From Coturnix japonica (taxonomy: Eukaryota; Chordata; Aves; Galliformes; Phasianidae): 64,000 nucleotides of DNA. Where the stretch lies: positions 68,338,444-68,402,443 of the forward strand of contig NC_029516.1 of assembly GCF_001577835.2 (NCBI RefSeq), written 5' to 3'. The position numbers were made by a program, and so were the translations under genes. This document shows, piece after piece, positions 58,341 through 64,000 of this stretch. The first letter of the stretch is position 1, and each line of letters begins with the position of its first letter. The notes under the pieces are model-generated. The model did no database searches. It was given only the letters and a program-made list of their open reading frames with translations, and was not told where the DNA came from.

Positions 58341-58673
58341 TATACATGCTTTCCTTGTTATTAGATACATAATGACATTCAACTTCTGATGCAAGTATTT
58401 ACTCTGCGAATCCTGCTTCCACAAGCTGTTGATAAAGAGGTGAACTGTATTTTCCTGTAGCCTAGTCAACCTTATTATAAGCTTTCATTTTTGTTTTTCT
58501 TTCTCTGTTTTTTAGCAGCGTGGGGATTGCTGAGAATATAAGTGCTGTGAAAGACCTGTGGTGTGTTTGTTGACCTTTTTTATCTATTCCTACTGTCTGC
58601 ACTCATATTGTGTTTTTGTTTTGCAGGACTTGTTCCTCTCATTTTCAATGGAGAGTGACTGTACAGATAAATA

Positions 58674-59220
58674 ATGAGGACCAGCCCTTGCAGGCCCTTA
58701 ATTCTCAAAAGAAGGAAACTGACCCTTCTACAGAAGGAGGCATCCAGTACTTCAGGAAGAGATGAGAACAGCGGTCACGATGAAAATGCACCTAAGCAGG
58801 AACATAGCCAGGAGTACCAAAATGACAGCCAATGCAAAGACAAAACAGGCTGTGGCCTGCAGAAATTCCCAGAGGGAATAAAGATAATGAACCATCCTAC
58901 CATGCCCAACACGCAAGTGGTGGCCATCCCTGCAAATGCGGATATCCAGAGCATCATAGAGGCCCTGACAGCAAAAGGAAAAGAATGTGGCAACAATGGG
59001 CCCAATAAGTTCATTCTCATTAGCACTGGGGGAACTTCTCGTTCAACAGGTTTGGTGCTATCACAGCACCTTCCCTCAGTGGAGGAACCTGGCACAGTGG
59101 CTAGGACTGCAAACAGTCAAGTAAGGGAGAAGAATACATCACAGATACCTGATCCTGCAGGAGGATCAATGGCCTGGCATTCAGGAACTGATTCTGCGTT
59201 TGCACAGAAGCAGGAGAACA
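58674..59220 (+). CDS. FOXM1: FOXM1 first coding exon
   Basis: The exon begins at 58627 after TTTGCAG, with 47 nt of 5' UTR before the ATG. It encodes 182 residues plus one base, donor GTAAGT at 59221. It contains the N-terminal autoinhibitory region; the rest is Ser-, Gln- and Glu-rich and divergent. Confidence 0.96.
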
Positions 59221-62200
59221 GTAAGTAACCCTTACACTTTTCTTGTTCTGAAGGATAAAGATACGCAAATTGGGACGATAAGCGTAGTACTTGAATCTCG
59301 GTATGCAGTAGTGGAAGTCGTTAAATTAATTACAAATTAATTTACAAATGTAAATTAATTACAAATAAGTAGCTGTGGATATGTAATGGAATTTGAGGGA
59401 TCTTGGTGGATATACTTTGAAAGAAACAGTCCTGGCACTTGAAAAAAGGCAAAAAAAGCAAAAATTTGGTACCGGATAAAAAGAAGTGGGGTTAGTTGGA
59501 GGGAATTCTGGTCTAGAATAACAAAATATGAGGCAAAGGAATCATGAATGGAGTCACTCCATTATCAGCGCTCCAGTATCAGCATGAAGTACCTTAGTCA
59601 GTCAATGACAAAAGGGGCACAGGCCTTTGAAAGAAAAATAATTCCAACTGTTTCCTTCTTGGCTGTCTCTTGAAGCTGATGGGCAAATGTTAGAAATGGG
59701 ACTGATTTTTACTTTGACTTGCTTCTCAGATCTCATTTGTATTTGGAATTTAAAACTGCTCTGTAGATTTGGGCTGTGGTAAATCTTATCCCACAGGCTA
59801 ATGCTGTTTAAGAGGAACCCATAGATAGTTCCAGTAGCTGTATTACTGAGAACAACCCCACCATAAACAATACAACATTAGATTAGTTTTCTATTGTTGC
59901 TGTTCAGAAACCATGGAGACTTTTTGATTGCTACTTGGGTTGTGTGTAAGTCTTACTGTTGGAGTTTATGCCACCTTCCTTGACTTTTGTTTATTTAATT
60001 AATCCTTTAGCTAAAAATGCTTGAATACTCAAAGTACTGGAGTCAACACTGTCCTGTTTTGGCTGAGAACAATCGTTTGGTTTGAATATTGTGATATGTT
60101 TGTTTGTTTTAGTTTTTGTTCTGTCTTTAACGTTACAGCTTTTTTTCAGGAATTGGGCAGATACACATTCAATCAGTAATTCAAGGTAAATACACAAGAA
60201 GGCTGAACTTTGCAATACCATCTTGTTCCTACCCTGACACAGGGATATCTATGTTAGTACTTTCTTTTTGGCACTTGAGGTGAAGGAAGAGGGTTACTTG
60301 TAAATAAGCAGAGTTTTGGGCTTATTTTTCCAACAGGCAGTGGCGACACAGTGAGCTCTGTGCTGGATAATAGTCTCACTAACATCCAGTGGCTGGGGAA
60401 GATGAGAACTGAAGGACTAACTCCCTGTTCTGTGAAACAAGGCATGGAGAAGGAGAACCAGATCCCTCTGCAGGAAAGAATGAAGGTAATTAGGAGAGGA
60501 CAACAGTGTAAGCTAAAACTTTTGATGAGGATGAAATCAGTCTGGATTTGAAGACTTATGAGAGCTAGATATGATGATTTCCAAATAATCTGAGAACTCC
60601 CTTTATCAATTTGAATAGCAGTGCATGGAATATCCAACCCTTGTCAACTATTGAAGCACTCATATATTGTTTCTTCTGTCTCTCAGACTGAAGAAGATTC
60701 TGCTGCTGTTGCCGTTCCCTCCTCTTCTTCCTCATGGCAGGATTCAGTGTCAGAACGACCTCCATACTCCTACATGGCTATGATCCAGTTTGCCATCAAC
60801 AGCACTGAGAGGAGGCGTATGACTCTGAAAGACATCTATACCTGGATTGAGGATCATTTCCCATATTTTAAGCATGTGGCTAAGCCAGGTTGGAAGGTAA
60901 TAAGCAGGCCCTCAAGTTCCAGCGGGCCACAGGGTGATGCTATCATAAGCCTTGCAGTTGAAAATGAAAAGTTGTTTCCCAGCCTACAGAGCAAGATAGA
61001 AATGAGTTTAAAACCCCACCCAAATATCCTCTCCTTCCAAATATTCCATATTTGAGTATTTTTATTCTTTTTCTCATTCCATTTCAGCAAGATGGTGGGA
61101 TGTTTGATCACTTAAGAATGAGGATCTTAGGAGTAAAGAGAATAAGAGACTTAACAGTAGAGTTGGCTGGGCTTGCAGTGAATAGGAAGGTCCACTTTGG
61201 GCTTTGCAATGGAATCTCTCTGTCAGAACAGTCATGTTTGAGATAGGCCTTACTGTGCTGATAATAAAAATGCTGTTTTTCAACTTCCTCCTTATTCCTT
61301 TTCCCACAGAATTCTATTCGGCATAACCTGTCCCTCCATGACATGTTTGTCCGTGAGACATCTGCTAACGGTAAAATCTCATTCTGGACTATTCACCCTG
61401 ATGCCAACCGTTGCCTAACATTGGACCAAGTGTTTAAGGTGAATGCTTCATTCAAAAAAATGGGACAGCCTATCCAGTCCCTAAATGCCACACTAAACAA
61501 ATGCACCTTAATCTGAAAGGAAAGTTAATCTTCTTGGGCATCAGCCTCTAAGTAGATGCTAAATTCAGTTGCTTCTTCTGAAAAATAGATGATGTCTGTG
61601 TTTGGAGGAAAAAAGAAAAGGGTGCTGTGGCTTTTGCTGCTGGAGCTTCTTTGGGATGCATTCATTCTTCAGGTATCATGCCAAACGTTTGACCTGTTTC
61701 CATAGGACTGCTGCAAACGTCTAATGCAAAGCTTTCCATTGAATTAGACCAGCATTTCCTCTTTTGTTTGACTAGGCACTTACAGGATGGAATTGTTGTA
61801 TCCCAGCTGGAAATTTAGGAGATCTTTCAGATTTATTTTTTTTAAGATGTGTTTAGTCTCTTCTGCGTTTTGTGCATTGGGAGGGCAGATTCATTCTCTG
61901 GTTTGCTCAGATTATGCAAGATTGATTTGTCCCTTTTTATTGATGGTAACTTCCTCTTATTTTTCTCCTTCTCACTGCCTCGCTGCCACTAGCCGCTGGA
62001 CTTGGGGTCAACATCGTCTGAGCACTCTGAATCAGTAAGACTCTGGCCTGGATCTTGGGCTTCCAATCTCCTCTTGCTAGTCACTGAAAGAAAGGATAAG
62101 AGATTTGGGGAGGGGGACGGAATCACTGTTGCACGTGATCATACAGCTCTGTGCACGTCCATTTTTGGGGAAAGGAGTCAAGCTAATTACCTTTAAGCTA

Positions 62201-63668
62201 TATGTCCTTTCTACAGCTGGCAAGAGTTGTGCAGTTTTGAGCAACTAGAAGTCTACTGCTAAAATAGGCTGCAGTGGGCATTGAGTTTTCTGAGACTTCA
62301 GAGGGAGCTGAGACAGAGGGTTCAGGTACAATCTTCGTCTCTGTGGAGGCAGCCCCAACCTGTTCTGAGTCTCAGAATCAGGGAGAATGGGATCTCTCTG
62401 TGCTCCTTTTTAACTTTTGGAAACCAGCTGCACTGTGAATCTTAGAATCTTAGAAGCATAAACCTGTTTGCTGCCTCTTGAACTCAGCAGTTTTAACAAT
62501 GATGGATTTTCAATGAATTAATCAGACGCTATTTGTCACCACTACAGCCCTGGGCCTCATTCCTTCTGCTTAGACCATTGGCTCCTCCAGTGCCTCTGCT
62601 TGATTTTCAGGTCTATGGTTTGTATAGAGATAAAATACACAAATGTATGGTAATCACATTTCTGCACTGAGGACACCCGAACAAGGTCAGCTCTACAGCA
62701 GTCTGTGGTTGGAGTAGTTCTGCTGTACTGTTTCTGTTTCTGTGTGGATTTTAAGTAGCTGGCCTTGAGCTGGCGTGGCTGTAGGACAGCAAGTATTACA
62801 GAGATACCACCTAGCGCTCATGCTGACTCTAACTATGTATTAGCTTAGTACAGGCTTGTGATTTGCAGTTCTAAACAAGGCAGCAGAACAAAGATGAGTT
62901 CTTCTATTCTTCTCTCTTTTTCTTATTTCACAATGCTTACAGCAGCAAAAGCAACACGTTGCAGATCCCCAGAAGACCATGGGAAGCAACAGTAGCAGCA
63001 AAACCGAACCCCAGAGTGCACGTGAGTGTCTACTTCAGGCTAGACTGAAATGAATCATTCCCATAAATTCCAGGTGCTTTCACAGATTTCCATAGGAATA
63101 AAAATAGTAATTGTTATCCAGATTTGTCTGCTTTATGGTTTCCTACAGCTGCTCCCATCCCTCAGCTATGGAGCTGGAAGTAGTGTCACTGTCTCTGAAA
63201 GAGGATGTGATAGAAAGATGGAGGGAATTCGGTGCTCAAACTGAGTGACAACAGAGCTTGCCCCAGTCTGAGGTCTAGGATCTGTATGCAGGGCTGTATT
63301 TTGCTCTTTGTCAGGGCTTCTGCCCTGGGATTTGTATCCTCAAAACTAGCAAAGAAAGCAAATGACAGTAATTGATGAAATTGTTACCTGGGAGAATTTA
63401 GAAGCGCTTCCTGTTAGGTGTCTGGTTCTCTGTGTGTACTGAAAGAAGGATAGAAGGCTAGCAAATCTATTCTTTTTCCCTTCCAGGACGGAAGATGAAG
63501 CCTTTGCTTCCTCGGATCAACTCCTACCTTGTTCCAATCCAGTTTCCAATGAGTCAGCCTCTTATCTTGCAGCCTTCTTTGAAGGTTCCTCTACCTGCGG
63601 CACAGGGAACATCCCAAAACAGCTCAGAGACCTTCCAGAGCAATAAACGTGTGCGCATTGCTCCAAAG
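58674..63668 (+). CDS. FOXM1: FOXM1 (forkhead box M1), 5' part; transactivation-domain exons lie beyond the window
   Basis: Forkhead transcription factor that activates G2/M genes. Seven coding exons: 58674-59220, 60337-60485, 60687-60896, 61310-61438, 61993-62034, 62943-63021, 63487-63668. They are in phase and give 446 residues. The start MRTSPCRPLILKRRKL matches human MKTSPRRPLILKRRRL. Residues about 65-125 (GIKIMNHPTMPNTQVVAIPA, IIEALTAKGKE, GPNKFILIS) are the N-terminal autoinhibitory region. The forkhead runs from ERPPYSYMAMIQFAINSTER through the recognition helix NSIRHNLSLHDMF to LTLDQVFK, with an intron just before NSIRH. RKMKPLLPRINSYLVPIQF and NKRVRIAPK match the following linker. 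The next exon is right of 64000. Confidence 0.97.
59221..60336 (+). other. FOXM1: FOXM1 intron; nothing recognised
   Basis: About 1.1 kb of intron with no repeat family, RNA gene or further exon that I can recognise. Confidence 0.55.
60337..60485 (+). CDS. FOXM1: FOXM1 second coding exon
   Basis: 149-nt exon (acceptor CAACAG, donor GTAATT). It contains LDNSLTNIQWLGKM, like human INNSLSNIQWLRKM, and EKENQIPLQERMK. Confidence 0.94.
60687..60896 (+). CDS. FOXM1: FOXM1 exon, N-terminal half of forkhead
   Basis: 210-nt exon (acceptor CTCAG, donor GTAATA). A Ser-rich stretch is followed by SVSERPPYSYMAMIQFAINS, TERRRMTLKDIYTWIEDHFP and YFKHVAKPGWK, which are helices 1 and 2 of the winged helix. 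Confidence 0.98.
61310..61438 (+). CDS. FOXM1: FOXM1 exon, recognition helix and wing
   Basis: 129-nt exon (acceptor CCACAG, donor GTGAAT) encoding NSIRHNLSLHDMFVRETSAN and GKISFWTIHPDANRCLTLDQ, then VFK. The recognition helix is unchanged. In the wing, human NRYLTL reads NRCLTL here. Confidence 0.98.
61993..62034 (+). CDS. FOXM1: FOXM1 42-nt cassette exon (equivalent of mammalian A1 / exon Va)
   Basis: Acceptor CACTAG and donor GTAAGA enclose PLDLGSTSSEHSES, matching human A1 PLDPGSPQLPEHLES. Both flanking introns are in phase 0, so skipping keeps the frame and would give the FOXM1b-like form. Confidence 0.9.
62943..63021 (+). CDS. FOXM1: FOXM1 linker exon with tandem acceptor
   Basis: 79-nt exon encoding QQKQHVADPQKTMGSNSSSK then TEPQSA plus one base, donor GTGAGT. 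The acceptor reads CAGCAG, so splicing at either AG is possible and would differ by one Gln. Confidence 0.9.
63487..63668 (+). CDS. FOXM1: FOXM1 linker exon, last in window
   Basis: 182-nt exon (acceptor TTCCAG, donor GTTGTT) encoding (R)RKMKPLLPRINSYLVPIQF, PMSQPLILQPSLKVPLPAAQ and NKRVRIAPK, closely like human. The donor context is weak but in the expected place. Confidence 0.94.
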
Positions 63669-64000
63669 GTTGTTTGTTGTTTTCTTTTTGTTTTTTCCCT
63701 TCTTTGTAGGGAGCTGGTGGAATGGGTGTTTGTGTTTTGTATGGTTTGTTTTCTCCATAGCTATTTTCTTCCCTGGACTGTTTTTCACATGGTTCCTTTA
63801 TGTATCTTTACTGGGTCCTCCAAGCCTGTAAGCTTCTGGCTAGGTGACGGTTCTTGCTTTTCCTTTTCTGTCTCTAGTGTGACTATACCTGCTAGTTGAT
63901 TTGCTGTATGTATGTTACTTTAATTCACTAGAGGAGTGAGTGTTCTGGATTGCATGGTCAAGACCATGTTTCTTTCCTGCTCCGATGAGAAGAAATAGGA

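Noticed and set aside
59221-59228. Direct stop of the first FOXM1 coding frame
   Set aside because: Read-through of the GTAAGT donor; the protein continues in the next exon.

Overview
The window is vertebrate DNA, almost certainly from a galliform bird such as chicken. It has long introns, many CR1 LINE fragments in both orientations, and three mariner-family copies that look like the galliform element I remember as Galluhop. It carries four neighbouring host genes in the order seen at human 12p13.33, here inverted: TEAD4 (-), TULP3 (-), RHNO1 (-), FOXM1 (+). All gene calls rest on my reading of exon translations, splice signals and intron phase, compared with remembered human proteins. No search was run.

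Layout. Positions 1-33.5 kb hold the 5' two-thirds of TEAD4: a CpG-rich promoter with a non-coding exon 1 ending at 32791, a 5' coding exon at 20698-20952 that lacks an ATG and seems to start at a TTG codon, then six more coding exons down to 486. The last YAP-binding exons lie left of the window. About 33.6-38.7 kb is intergenic DNA plus the unresolved TULP3 3' UTR. TULP3 is complete (11 coding exons, 38771-53673, 466 residues). RHNO1 is complete (two coding exons, 54127-56348, 269 residues) and its poly(A) signal lies about 360 bp before the TULP3 start codon. RHNO1 and FOXM1 diverge from one CpG-rich promoter around 57.3 kb. FOXM1 runs off the right edge after seven coding exons (446 residues: N-terminal regulatory region, forkhead, start of the linker to the transactivation domain).

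Functions. TEAD4 is the DNA-binding partner of YAP/TAZ. TULP3 is the IFT-A-linked, phosphoinositide-binding ciliary cargo adaptor. RHNO1 serves the 9-1-1/TOPBP1 checkpoint. FOXM1 drives G2/M transcription. The divergent RHNO1-FOXM1 pair fits shared proliferative control, and adjacent E2F-like and CHR-like motifs lie in the promoter.

Most notable non-coding structure: a roughly 407-bp inverted duplication at about 99% identity, with copies 11.4 kb apart inside TEAD4 introns and CR1 sequence at its junctions. Others are a CR1 copy in which an ORF1 esterase-like segment is joined in frame to the reverse transcriptase, and an unassigned repeat nested in a CR1 whose relative lies in a TULP3 intron. 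I saw no tRNA, rRNA, CRISPR array or clearly identifiable endogenous retrovirus, and no wholly new gene system.
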